Shown: piece by piece, positions 52,343 through 60,716 of the stretch
How positions within the stretch are numbered: the stretch's first letter is position 1
How the letters are laid out: each line of letters opens with the position of its first letter
Origin: an uncultured Lachnospiraceae bacterium
GTDB taxonomy: Bacteria > Bacillota > Clostridia > Lachnospirales > Lachnospiraceae
Reading direction: 5' to 3'
DNA length: 64,000 nucleotides
NCBI GenBank assembly: GCA_947382355.1
Contig: CANCYR010000001.1
Location: 1-64,000, forward strand
Position numbers and translations under genes: made by a program
Notes under the pieces: model-generated
Databases searched by the model: none
The model's input: only the letters and a program-made list of their open reading frames with translations
Told to the model about the DNA's origin: nothing

Positions 52343-54666
52343 AATGTATGGTGTTGGCAGGAGGCAGCGGTGATGCGCTTTGGCCTTTGTCCAGAAAAAA
52401 TTATCCAAAGCAGTTTATATACATGAAAGAAGGCAGATCTCTGTTTCAGGAAGCAATTGCAAGAAACCTGCCTTTTTGTGACGAATTTTATATTGTTACA
52501 AACAAAAAATATAAATATATAGTAACAGGACAGCTTCAGGCATTTCAGGGACTGAAATATCAATGCTTTCTGGAGGAAACAGGAAGGCAGACCGGTCCGG
52601 CGGCAGCAGTGGTCTGTATGTGTATGGCTAAAGAGGAACAGGTGCTGGTAGTTTCTACCGATCATATGATCGGAGAAGGGGATTATAACGGAACTATATT
52701 AAAGGCAGCTGAGCTGCTGGAAAAGTTTGATATGGTTGCCGTAGGCTGCAGGGAACGGATGGAAGGAGAAGCTGTCAACGGAGGGCACAATTACTTTTTG
52801 ATGGAGGAGACTGCTGCTGACCGGGGCAGGGCGCTTGAGTTCACAGAACAAAAACCGGCTGACCTTACGGAACAGTATGTGATGGACAGCGGCATTTTCT
52901 GTATGCGGGCAGGCAGCTATTTGGAAGCAATAGAAGAAAATGAGCCATTGCTCTTTGAGCAATTGGAATACGGCACAGAACGTTTATATGTATCAGGTAA
53001 AGACTTTATCATTCCGGCGGCTTTTTTAAAAACCATGCCTTCCATCTCCATAGGGCAGGCAGTATTTAAAAAGTGGACAAAAAAAGGCAGAATCGGGCTG
53101 GTCAGGGCGGATTTTGTCTGGTCCAGACTTTTAAATATGGAAGTGGTCACAAAGGTTGCTAAGGAAATTGATGCAGGACCTTCCATTTTGGAAAACTGTG
53201 AAAATGTTTCTGTGATAAACCGGGAAAGAAGCAATCTGATTATCGGAAACGGACTTTCTGACATATTAGTTGTAAATACAAAGGACGCCACTTACATTTC
53301 AAAAAAGGGAGAAAGCGCCCGGATAAAGGAAATCATGAGCCGGCACTATGAGGAGCAGAAGGCATCCTTTGATGAGGGGGATGTATTTTACACCACATGG
53401 GGCATTAAGGAGACATTGAATCGAAGTCAGGGCTACATGGTTAAAAAGTTGACTATTTTTCCGGGAAAATCTCTTTCCATGCATAAACATGAAAAAAGAA
53501 GCGAACACTGGTCTGTAGTCAGGGGCAGGGCAACTATTACAATGTCGGGGCATACAAAAGAATATTCCAGAAATGAAAGCATTTATGTGCCCATAAATAC
53601 TTATCATAAAATATCCAATGAAACAGCCGGGGATTTGATTGTCATTGAAGTGAGCATCGGAGAAAGTGCAGGAAGCAGGGAAGAAGACCTGCTCCCCCCG
53701 GAGGAAGATGTTCTGCGCCTGTCTCCTGCCTATAAAGATTATTTATGGGGCGGAAACCGGCTGGAGCGGCAGTTTTATAAAGCGTCCGAAAAAGATATTC
53801 TGGCAGAAAGCTGGGAGCTGTCCGCACACAGTGCAGGACAAAGCACTATCAGTCAGGGCGTTTTTGTGGGATTGACTTTAAAAGAATATATAGAAAAGGC
53901 GGGAAAAAAGGTATTGGGATGGAAATGTGAGCCTTATGAGGAATTTCCGCTGCTTATTAAATTTATCGATGCCAAAAAACGACTTTCCATACAAATCCAC
54001 CCGGATGACGCCTATGCACTCAGCATGGAAGGGGAATACGGAAAAAATGAAATGTGGTATATTCTCGATGCAAAAGAAGAAGCATTTATCTATCTGGGCT
54101 TTAACAGGAAGGTGACGGAAGCGGAATGCAGGCAGAGGATTGCAGACGGAACCCTGGAGGAAGTGCTGAAAAAAGTACCGGTGAAGCAGGGAGATGTGGT
54201 TTTTGTGGAAGCAGGGACCATTCATGCTATTAATGAAGGAATACTGGTGCTTGAAATCCAGCAAAGCTCCAATGCCACTTACCGCCTTTACGATTATAAC
54301 AGAACTGATAAAAACGGGAGAAAGAGAGAACTGCATCTGGATAAGGCATTTGCCAACATGAAATTTGATGTCTGCAGTGAGAATACTTTGCCGGAAGGGG
54401 ATTGGGAGGTCTTTAAAACTTATAAAAGACAATTGCTTGGACAGTGCAAGTATTTTTCGGTATTTTTATATGAAGTGGAAACAAAGGGTGAAATTAACTT
54501 TGATAATTCCTCTTTTTGTTCCATCATCTTTCTGAAAGGGTACGGCAGATTAGTGACTGCTAATCAAATTCTGGACTTTAAACCCGGTGACAGTTTTTTT
54601 GTTCCTGCCGGAAAAAAAATACTGCGGATAGAGGGCGATTCCAGTTTTGTTATAAGTCATGTGTAG
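52339..54666 (+). CDS. ManC-like / cupin / mannose-6-phosphate isomerase fusion with degenerate N-domain
   Basis: A 775-residue fusion. Residues 1-330 are a ManC-like nucleotidyltransferase fold in which the GTP-binding motif reads GGSGDALWPLSRKNYPKQF (the usual Thr-Arg is Asp-Ala), FVEKP is FTEQKP, and WNDVGS is lost (VWSRLL). Residues 345-460 are a type II PMI cupin (YMVKKLTIFPGKSLSMHKHE). Residues 465-775 are a type I PMI: KDYLWGGNRL, SIQIHPDD, and a cupin tail. It probably supplies mannose-6-phosphate isomerase activity, while the N-terminal part is catalytically dead or regulatory. Confidence 0.88.
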   Translation: MKCMVLAGGSGDALWPLSRKNYPKQFIYMKEGRSLFQEAIARNLPFCDEFYIVTNKKYKYIVTGQLQAFQGLKYQCFLEETGRQTGPAAAVVCMCMAKEEQVLVVSTDHMIGEGDYNGTILKAAELLEKFDMVAVGCRERMEGEAVNGGHNYFLMEETAADRGRALEFTEQKPADLTEQYVMDSGIFCMRAGSYLEAIEENEPLLFEQLEYGTERLYVSGKDFIIPAAFLKTMPSISIGQAVFKKWTKKGRIGLVRADFVWSRLLNMEVVTKVAKEIDAGPSILENCENVSVINRERSNLIIGNGLSDILVVNTKDATYISKKGESARIKEIMSRHYEEQKASFDEGDVFYTTWGIKETLNRSQGYMVKKLTIFPGKSLSMHKHEKRSEHWSVVRGRATITMSGHTKEYSRNESIYVPINTYHKISNETAGDLIVIEVSIGESAGSREEDLLPPEEDVLRLSPAYKDYLWGGNRLERQFYKASEKDILAESWELSAHSAGQSTISQGVFVGLTLKEYIEKAGKKVLGWKCEPYEEFPLLIKFIDAKKRLSIQIHPDDAYALSMEGEYGKNEMWYILDAKEEAFIYLGFNRKVTEAECRQRIADGTLEEVLKKVPVKQGDVVFVEAGTIHAINEGILVLEIQQSSNATYRLYDYNRTDKNGRKRELHLDKAFANMKFDVCSENTLPEGDWEVFKTYKRQLLGQCKYFSVFLYEVETKGEINFDNSSFCSIIFLKGYGRLVTANQILDFKPGDSFFVPAGKKILRIEGDSSFVISHV

Positions 54667-54820
54667 AAAAACGCATAAAAAAGACAAGGAGCGACAATAA
54701 ACGTAAACAAATTTATAAAATATTAAAAAAACTAGTATTTTTTTCGCTTAAACTAATGACAAAATATACCAAGAATGGTACTCTATTTTCATAACCGTAT
54801 AAAATAAATAAATTTTCAAC

Positions 54821-54840
54821 GGCAATCAGGGAAAATTGCC
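54821..54840 (+). promoter_or_regulatory. small hairpin in leader of Spo0A-like gene
   Basis: Stem GGCAAT / ATTGCC with an 8-base loop, 22 bases before the ATG. It may influence translation; the rest of the 195-base gap is A+T-rich with a possible TATAAA box near 54798. Confidence 0.35.
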
Positions 54841-54861
54841 AGAGGGGAGAATGAGATAAGT

Positions 54862-55236
54862 ATGAACCATCAAATGGAAATGGAGAAGTATGTGACAAAA
54901 ATTATGCTGGAGCTTGGAGTGCCGGCACATCTAAAGGGATATCATTATTTGAGGAAAGCGATACTGCTTTCTGAAAAAGATATGGAAGTTGTCAGCAGTG
55001 TTACCAAGCTTTTGTATCCGGAAATTGCAAAGTCATTTCAGACCACGGACCAGAAAGTGGAGCGGGCCATCCGGAATGCAATTGAGGTGTCCTGGACAAG
55101 GGGAAACATGCGGACGGTAGAGGAGCTGTTTGGTTATTCTGCAAGAACGGGAAAGGGAAGACCGACAAACAGCGAATATATAGCAAGAATTGCTGACAAG
55201 ATCCATTTGGATTTCAAACAATTAGAGATTGCATAA
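54862..55236 (+). CDS. stand-alone Spo0A C-terminal domain protein
   Basis: A 124-residue protein that matches only the DNA-binding effector domain of Spo0A. ELGVPAHLKGYHYLRKAI, KVERAIRNAIEVSWTRGN and FGYSARTGKGRPTNSEYIA carry the helix-turn-helix recognition segment. No phosphoacceptor receiver domain is present, nor space for one upstream. It starts at ATG after GGGGAGAATG. It would bind 0A-box-like sites without phosphorylation control. It ends at a strong terminator and has no operon partner. Confidence 0.9.
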   Translation: MNHQMEMEKYVTKIMLELGVPAHLKGYHYLRKAILLSEKDMEVVSSVTKLLYPEIAKSFQTTDQKVERAIRNAIEVSWTRGNMRTVEELFGYSARTGKGRPTNSEYIARIADKIHLDFKQLEIA

Positions 55237-55240
55237 ATAA

Positions 55241-55286
55241 AAAAAGAACTTTTAGGTTGCGGTTAGCCTGAAGGTTCTTTTTTTCG
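55241..55286 (+). terminator. intrinsic terminator after Spo0A-like gene
   Basis: AAAAAGAACTT pairs with AAGGTTCTTTTT, and an inner AGG/CCT stem adds to it; a run of T residues follows. It begins 5 bases after the stop. Confidence 0.8.
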
Positions 55287-55337
55287 AGAGATTTTCCTAA
55301 GATTTCCTTAATTTCGCTTAATTCCAGTATTAGCCAC

Positions 55338-55367
55338 TTGAAATTAGGTGAGTTAGTCATGTATAAT
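55338..55367 (+). promoter_or_regulatory. promoter before autolysin gene
   Basis: TTGAAA (55338-55343), an 18-base spacer and TATAAT (55362-55367). The transcript would contain palindromic element copy 2 in its leader. Confidence 0.6.
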
Positions 55368-55422
55368 TTGAAAGAATGGAATTATGTTTTTGTCATTATT
55401 TCATTTTTTAAATCAAAAAATG

Positions 55423-55642
55423 GTAACAGTTCAGACTGCTGCGTTTCCTGTTGCGCCGTGACAGGCTTGTCATAGAGAATGTTTCTACGTCGCCACGCTC
55501 TCGCTCTGATAAAAACGCAGCAGTGCTAAGCTCGAAAGAACCTCGCTAAGCGCTGGCGTTTTTATAAGGGCTCCTTTAGAAATCATTCTCCATGACAAGC
55601 CCGTCACGGTGCAGCAGGAAACGCAGCAGTCTGAACTGTTAC
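55423..55642. repeat. 220-bp palindromic element, copy 2
   Basis: Arms of 59 bp that pair at 55 positions, with the same ends (GTAACAGTTCAGAC) and almost the same centre as copy 1 at 44.8 kb, in the same orientation. Its right end lies 22 bases before the autolysin ATG, leaving just room for AAAGGAG. Arm sequence differs widely from copy 1 but remains self-complementary. Confidence 0.9.
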
Positions 55643-55664
55643 AGAAAATGTAAAGGAGAATTTC

Positions 55665-58600
55665 ATGAAAGCATTTTGGAAAAGAGGAATTGCAGTCTTT
55701 TTATCAGCGCTTATGATGATACAGGCGCCTGCAATGCCTGCAGTGCAGGCACAGACCATATCGGAAAATGATGTGGAGGGTAATGATATTATTTCGGAAG
55801 GAACGGATGTCCTGCCGGAAGAGGTGTCAGATGAGGAAGAAGTATCTGTCAGCAATAATGGGAACATAGAGAAAGAGGAGGCGCCGGAAACCGATACCGT
55901 AAGTGAAAATTCGGCAGAAAATTCTCTTCTTAACTGGATTTTAGTGGACAAGCCATATATCAAGACGCCGGAAACCCAGAATATTATAGTAAGCATTGGT
56001 AATGAGGATACCGGTATTCTAAGGGGAACTCTTACTTATGAAAATACAGTTACAAAAGAAAAATTTGAATTAAAGGCATCTGTGGAAGAAGGAACCGCCT
56101 TTTCTGACAGTCTTTACTTTTCGAAAGATTTTACGTCCATGGACGAAAAGGGAATTTATCAGTTGCTGGAGGTTTCCTTTGAGACGGCTGACGGACAGGA
56201 AACTGTAAATCTTGCAAAAACGGCAGGTATTCAGGCGTTTTTCGGGGTTGAGGAGGAAGTTGTAACCACAAGTGAGAAAATGGAGCTTTCCACGGAAATA
56301 GTTACCATAGATGAAAACGGCAATGAGACAGAAGCAGGCTCTATTGAAGAAGCCATTGAAACCGCCCAGGCGGAAACCGTTACATCCAGAAGTTCTTCTC
56401 TTTATGCCCGTGCAGGAGCAAAGAAAGATATGGTCATCGTGCTGGATCCGGGACATGACAATACTCATGCGGGAGCAAGAGGAAATGGTCTGAAGGAAGA
56501 AGAACTTACTTTTAAAATTGCAAGCTATTGTAAGGAACAGTTGGAGACTTATTCAAATGTGACGGTTTACCTTACCAGACTTGGGTATTCCTGTCCTTAT
56601 CCGGGCACCGCATCTACAGTGTGTAATTCTAATCGTGTGGCGGCAGCAAAGAAAGTAGGAGCAGATGTATTTGTCAGCATTCATTTAAATAGTTCTCCTT
56701 CTTCCAGTGCAAGCGGAGCAGAGGTTTATTATCCAAACTCCAGTTACAACAGTGAAATCGGGGCAGAAGGCAACGGACTTGCAGCCGAGATACAGAAGAA
56801 GCTTGCAGCCATTGGATTAAATAACAGAGGAATCAAAATCAGAAATTCAGAAGATAATACATTATATCCGGATGGTTCACTGGCAGACTATTACGGAGTT
56901 ATTAAGAACAGTAAGTTAAACGGCTTTCCGGGAATCATTATCGAACATGCCTTTCTGACCAATGCCTCAGATGCCAGCCTGCTTTCTTCAGAAGCTGGGC
57001 TGAAGAAGCTTGGAAAAGCAGATGCGGATGGTATTGCTTCTTATTATAATCTGGGTGAAGGCGGAGAAGAGGAAGAGCCGGAGGTTGAATTTTCCAGCGG
57101 CAAATTGTCCATTGTGGATAAGGATCTGATTGCCGGTACTTTCACGGCACGTATAGTTGATGTGGAGCCTTATGAAGAAATTGAAAAAGTAGTGTTCAAA
57201 GTATGGACGAAAGCGGATAAAAGCGATTTAAAATCCTATAAGGCAATGGATTTAGAGGATGGCAGCTTTGAAGCTTCCATCAGTGCCGCAAAGCACAATA
57301 AGGCTGAGGGGAAATATTACGTATATGCCTATGCTGTGGATGAAGAGAATCGGGAGATGCTGTTAAAGAAAACAAGCGTAACACTGACTCCAACTTTTAC
57401 GGATGTGTCAGTAAGCAGGAAGGTTACCGGAAATCAGTCCCAGTATTATCAGGTAACAGTCAGCGGTTTGGAAGAAGCAAAGCAGGTAAATTTCCGGTTA
57501 TGGTACAGTAAGTCCGGTTCAAGTAAGGCAATTGCTTATAAAGCAAAGAAAAACTCTGCCGGTGACTGGTATTATAAAGTTCCTTTAAGCAAAATGTCCA
57601 AGGAAGGAAAGTATAAGCTTGAAATAAATGCTACGGCTGGTTATGGTAAAGAAAAGACCGTTAAGACATCTTCTTTTACCTATAAACGCAGCGCAAAGGT
57701 TTCAGTAGCAAAGACCAGCAATTCCCAGAAAAAGTTTAAAGTAAAATTAGAGGGAATGGGCTACGCCAAAAAGGTAAATTTCCAGGTGTGGAGCAAGACC
57801 GGCGGCAAGGATGATTTAAAGACCTATAAAGGAAAGAAAAAATCTGACGGCACATGGGCTTACAATATTCCTATTAATAAGCATAAAACAGCAGGAACCT
57901 ATTATGTGGTTGCAGAAGTACAGGTAGATAATGAAAAGATTACCCTGCCAAAGAAAAGCTTTAAGGTTACGGGACCAAGCGCAGAGGATGTAGAGATTGA
58001 AAACCGGGATAGTATGTCTTTTGATGTAGTGGTATCAGGAATTCAGTCTCCTGCCGGATTCAGCAAAAGGGTAGAATATGCAGTCTGGTGCAAGGCGGAT
58101 AAAAGTGATAAAAAGACTTACAGGGCAAAAGTAAGAAAAGACGGAACCAGTAAGACTACAGTAAAAGTAAAAAATCATAAAAACCATTTTGGAACTTATT
58201 CCATTCAGGTAACCTTGACAGATGATAACGGAATAAAAACAACCTTAAAAACAAAAAAAGTAAAAATTACAAAGTCCAATAAAAATACGAAAAATTATCC
58301 GATAATGGGTGATACCGAAACAAGTAAGGAGCAAATGGTTGCATATTATAATGCCAATGCAGACTATCCGGGATTTTATCAGGATTCGGATGCACCTACG
58401 ATTGAGGCATTCTGCAGGCTTTATTTATTAGAAAGTGAAGCGGAAGGAGTAAAAGCAGAGGTTGCCTTTGTACAGGCCATGAAGGAAACGAACTTTTTAC
58501 GTTACGGAGGGGATGTGGATATTTCCCAATATAACTTTGCAGGGCTTGGAGCCACCGGCGGAGGAGTTGCCGGTGCCTCCTTCCCAAGTGTAAAAATCGG

Positions 58601-58817
58601 TATTCGTGCTCATATCCAGCATTTACAGGCATATGCCACAACGGAACCTTTAAACAATGAATGTGTGGACAACCGTTATTCTTATGTAACAAGGGGCTGC
58701 GCTCCTTATGTACAGTGGCTGGGCATCAATGAAAATCCCATAGGTAAGGGCTGGGCAACAGACCCGGGATATGGCAATGATATTGTAAAGAGAATTACTG
58801 AGCTTAAAACTTATTAA
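55665..58817 (+). CDS. secreted N-acetylmuramoyl-L-alanine amidase with Bsp-like repeats and glucosaminidase-like domain
   Basis: A 1050-residue autolysin. A signal peptide is evident (WKRGIAVFLSALMMIQAPAM then AVQA). A charged, acidic linker follows. Residues 260-465 are an Amidase_3 domain: VIVLDPGHDNTHAG, LKEEELTF, VSIHLNSS and IIEHAFLTN give the zinc ligands and catalytic Glu. Four GBS Bsp-like repeats of about 95 residues run from 475 to 870, each with a xVxFxVWxK strand. The last 170 residues resemble a LytD-type glucosaminidase (VAFVQAMKETNFLRYGG, YNFAGLGATGGG). It cleaves peptidoglycan, perhaps in cell separation. Confidence 0.92.
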   Translation: MKAFWKRGIAVFLSALMMIQAPAMPAVQAQTISENDVEGNDIISEGTDVLPEEVSDEEEVSVSNNGNIEKEEAPETDTVSENSAENSLLNWILVDKPYIKTPETQNIIVSIGNEDTGILRGTLTYENTVTKEKFELKASVEEGTAFSDSLYFSKDFTSMDEKGIYQLLEVSFETADGQETVNLAKTAGIQAFFGVEEEVVTTSEKMELSTEIVTIDENGNETEAGSIEEAIETAQAETVTSRSSSLYARAGAKKDMVIVLDPGHDNTHAGARGNGLKEEELTFKIASYCKEQLETYSNVTVYLTRLGYSCPYPGTASTVCNSNRVAAAKKVGADVFVSIHLNSSPSSSASGAEVYYPNSSYNSEIGAEGNGLAAEIQKKLAAIGLNNRGIKIRNSEDNTLYPDGSLADYYGVIKNSKLNGFPGIIIEHAFLTNASDASLLSSEAGLKKLGKADADGIASYYNLGEGGEEEEPEVEFSSGKLSIVDKDLIAGTFTARIVDVEPYEEIEKVVFKVWTKADKSDLKSYKAMDLEDGSFEASISAAKHNKAEGKYYVYAYAVDEENREMLLKKTSVTLTPTFTDVSVSRKVTGNQSQYYQVTVSGLEEAKQVNFRLWYSKSGSSKAIAYKAKKNSAGDWYYKVPLSKMSKEGKYKLEINATAGYGKEKTVKTSSFTYKRSAKVSVAKTSNSQKKFKVKLEGMGYAKKVNFQVWSKTGGKDDLKTYKGKKKSDGTWAYNIPINKHKTAGTYYVVAEVQVDNEKITLPKKSFKVTGPSAEDVEIENRDSMSFDVVVSGIQSPAGFSKRVEYAVWCKADKSDKKTYRAKVRKDGTSKTTVKVKNHKNHFGTYSIQVTLTDDNGIKTTLKTKKVKITKSNKNTKNYPIMGDTETSKEQMVAYYNANADYPGFYQDSDAPTIEAFCRLYLLESEAEGVKAEVAFVQAMKETNFLRYGGDVDISQYNFAGLGATGGGVAGASFPSVKIGIRAHIQHLQAYATTEPLNNECVDNRYSYVTRGCAPYVQWLGINENPIGKGWATDPGYGNDIVKRITELKTY

Positions 58818-58871
58818 AAACGATTCCTGAAAGTTTTCCAGAATATTATATGGAAAATACATATGGGAATG

Positions 58872-58910
58872 AAAGACAGCTTATTGCTAAGACAATAAGT
58901 TGTCTTTTTT
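58872..58910 (+). terminator. intrinsic terminator after autolysin
   Basis: Stem AAAGACAGCTTATTG / CAATAAGTTGTCTTT with one mismatch, a 6-base loop and a T run, 55 bases after the stop. Confidence 0.8.
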
Positions 58911-58948
58911 GCATAATAAGACAGGAAATAAGGGAAATCTCCTGATTT

Positions 58949-59074
58949 ATGAAGGCGGAGGTCATAAAGAAAAACCTTCCGTATGCCTTGCGGGGAACAA
59001 AGGAATGCTCCCCTCTGGAAGTAAAGTTTGTAGAAAATGGAATAACCGGAGTAAAGCTGCGGTATAGAGGATGA
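58949..59074 (+). CDS. possible 41-codon leader peptide, doubtful
   Basis: An ATG frame reading MKAEVIKKNLPYALRGTKEC and ending LRYRG, with AAGGGAAA twelve bases upstream. It ends at the start of a strong hairpin. No similarity is recognised; it could be chance. It lies in the 520-base region ahead of the capsule operon. Confidence 0.2.
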   Translation: MKAEVIKKNLPYALRGTKECSPLEVKFVENGITGVKLRYRG

Positions 59075-59186
59075 TTTGCGGCTGAATCTGTCGCAAATCA
59101 TGGTGAAAATGAAAAAATGCAGAACGGAAGAAAATAAATGGAAGCCTGCCAGATGGGAATTGCCGCATTTCGGGACATTGGCAGGC
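59071..59186 (+). promoter_or_regulatory. structured leader of capsule operon
   Basis: Two inverted repeats: ATGATTTGCG with its complement at 59071-59101 (perfect 10-bp stem, 11-base loop) and GCCTGCCA with its complement at 59144-59186. Neither is followed by a T run, so they are not simple terminators. They lie 150-270 bases upstream of the sugar transferase gene. They could be a processive antitermination target (LoaP-type) or attenuator if transcription starts upstream of them; no promoter or trans factor is identified for this. Confidence 0.4.
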
Positions 59187-59268
59187 AGGGGGAAATCCAA
59201 AGGGAGCAGGACTGGTTTTTCCAAAAAGAGGAATTTGAGCAGGATAGCATAAAGGGTTTTTTTCTTCC

Positions 59269-59297
59269 TTGCGGGTAAAATAAAAGTATGATAAAAT
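59269..59297 (+). promoter_or_regulatory. possible promoter of capsule operon
   Basis: TTGCGG (59269-59274), a 17-base spacer and TAAAAT (59292-59297), 42 bases before the ATG. The -35 box is weak. Confidence 0.4.
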
Positions 59298-59338
59298 AGC
59301 CATGTATCAGCAAACGTTAGTAAAGATGTGAAATAAAC

Positions 59339-60715
59339 ATGAAAAATGAAGATACAAGAAAAAGATTATATACCCTTGCCACTGTTTTTTTAGGTATTAC
59401 CATACAGACGATTATCGTGTTTTTTGTCTGGCAGGGTTATTACAACAATACAAGTGTCATACGGAAGATTTTTGTGTTCCGTGGGCACTATTTCGTTATG
59501 GCCATTTATTGGGTGGTAATGTATCTTTTCAATAAAAGCAATGGAAGCCTAAAAATCGGCTACTTAAAAATCGGAGACCTGATTTTTTCCCAGCTTGTGT
59601 CCAATATATGTGCCAACCTTGTTTTCTATCTGGAATTATGTCTGCTTGCTTACGGATTCCCAAGCCCGGTAAGGCTTCTTCAGGCAATGGCAGTACAAAA
59701 TCTGTTCAATATCCTGTGGGTGGTGTTGATTACAAAGGGCTATCGGCAGACCTTTCCGCCCCATCAGGTCCTGTTGCTGTTTGGAAAGGATTCCGTAAAA
59801 GAGTTCCTGACAAAGTTAGAAGGCAGAAAGGACAAGTTTACCATCTGTGAATCCATTAAAATCAACACGGAAAAAGTGAAAGGGGACCCTAAGCTGTGTC
59901 AGGCCATCAAAGAGAAGATGACCCATTATAATACAGTCATGCTCTGGGACCTGCCCACAGTCATGCGCAATGAATTTTTAAAGTTTGCCTATGGCAAAGG
60001 AATACGCATATATGTAATGCCCAAGATTTCGGACATTATTTTAAACGGCTCCGAGCAGATGCATTTCTTTGATTCGCCTTTGCTTCTTACAAGAAGCAAT
60101 CCCATGACATTTGAAGAGAGGTTTGTGAAACGCTGTATGGATGTGGCGCTTTCCATGCTGCTTTTGATACCGGCATCTCCCGTTATGCTGTTTACTGCAA
60201 TAGCCATCAAGCTTTATGACGGAGGGAAAGTGTTTTATAAGCAGACCCGGTGCACCATAGGGCAGAAGGAGTTTTATATCTATAAGTTCAGGAGCATGGT
60301 GGAGGATGCGGAAAAGGACGGGGTGGCAAGGCTGGCCTCTCAAAAAGACAGCAGGATTACCCCGGTTGGAAAGCTAATACGGGCCACCAGAATAGACGAG
60401 CTGCCCCAGCTTTTTAATATTATAAAGGGGGACATGTCCTTTGTAGGGCCAAGGCCGGAAAGACCGGAAATCATTAAGAAATATATTCAGGAAATTCCTG
60501 AGTTTGAATATCGGACAAAGGTAAAGGCAGGGCTTACAGGATATGCCCAGATTTTCGGCAAATACAATACAAGCCCTTATGATAAGCTGAAGCTGGATGT
60601 TTATTATGTAGAGCATTTTTCCATCAGGATGGATATAAGGCTTATGGTTCAGACCATTAAAATCATATTCGTGCCGGAAAGTACGGAGGGAGTCAGGGAA
60701 GGTAAGGAAAAGTAG
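59339..60715 (+). CDS. polyprenyl-phosphate sugar-1-phosphate transferase (priming enzyme)
   Basis: A 458-residue membrane enzyme. The first 140 residues hold about four transmembrane helices (FLGITIQTIIVFFVW, YFVMAIYWVVMYLF, LVFYLELCLLAY). The C-terminal bacterial sugar transferase domain spans 260-455: KRCMDVALSMLLL, FYIYKFRSMVEDAE, IDELPQLFNIIKGDMSFVGP and RPERPEIIKKY. It transfers a sugar-1-phosphate from a UDP-sugar to undecaprenyl phosphate, starting repeat-unit synthesis at the membrane. It is first in a capsule-like operon. Confidence 0.92.
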   Translation: MKNEDTRKRLYTLATVFLGITIQTIIVFFVWQGYYNNTSVIRKIFVFRGHYFVMAIYWVVMYLFNKSNGSLKIGYLKIGDLIFSQLVSNICANLVFYLELCLLAYGFPSPVRLLQAMAVQNLFNILWVVLITKGYRQTFPPHQVLLLFGKDSVKEFLTKLEGRKDKFTICESIKINTEKVKGDPKLCQAIKEKMTHYNTVMLWDLPTVMRNEFLKFAYGKGIRIYVMPKISDIILNGSEQMHFFDSPLLLTRSNPMTFEERFVKRCMDVALSMLLLIPASPVMLFTAIAIKLYDGGKVFYKQTRCTIGQKEFYIYKFRSMVEDAEKDGVARLASQKDSRITPVGKLIRATRIDELPQLFNIIKGDMSFVGPRPERPEIIKKYIQEIPEFEYRTKVKAGLTGYAQIFGKYNTSPYDKLKLDVYYVEHFSIRMDIRLMVQTIKIIFVPESTEGVREGKEK

Positions 60716-60716
60716 G

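Noticed and set aside
58814-59224. A 136-codon minus-strand frame ahead of the capsule operon
   Set aside because: Low-complexity hydrophobic composition, no ribosome binding site, and it covers a terminator and hairpins; judged a chance frame.
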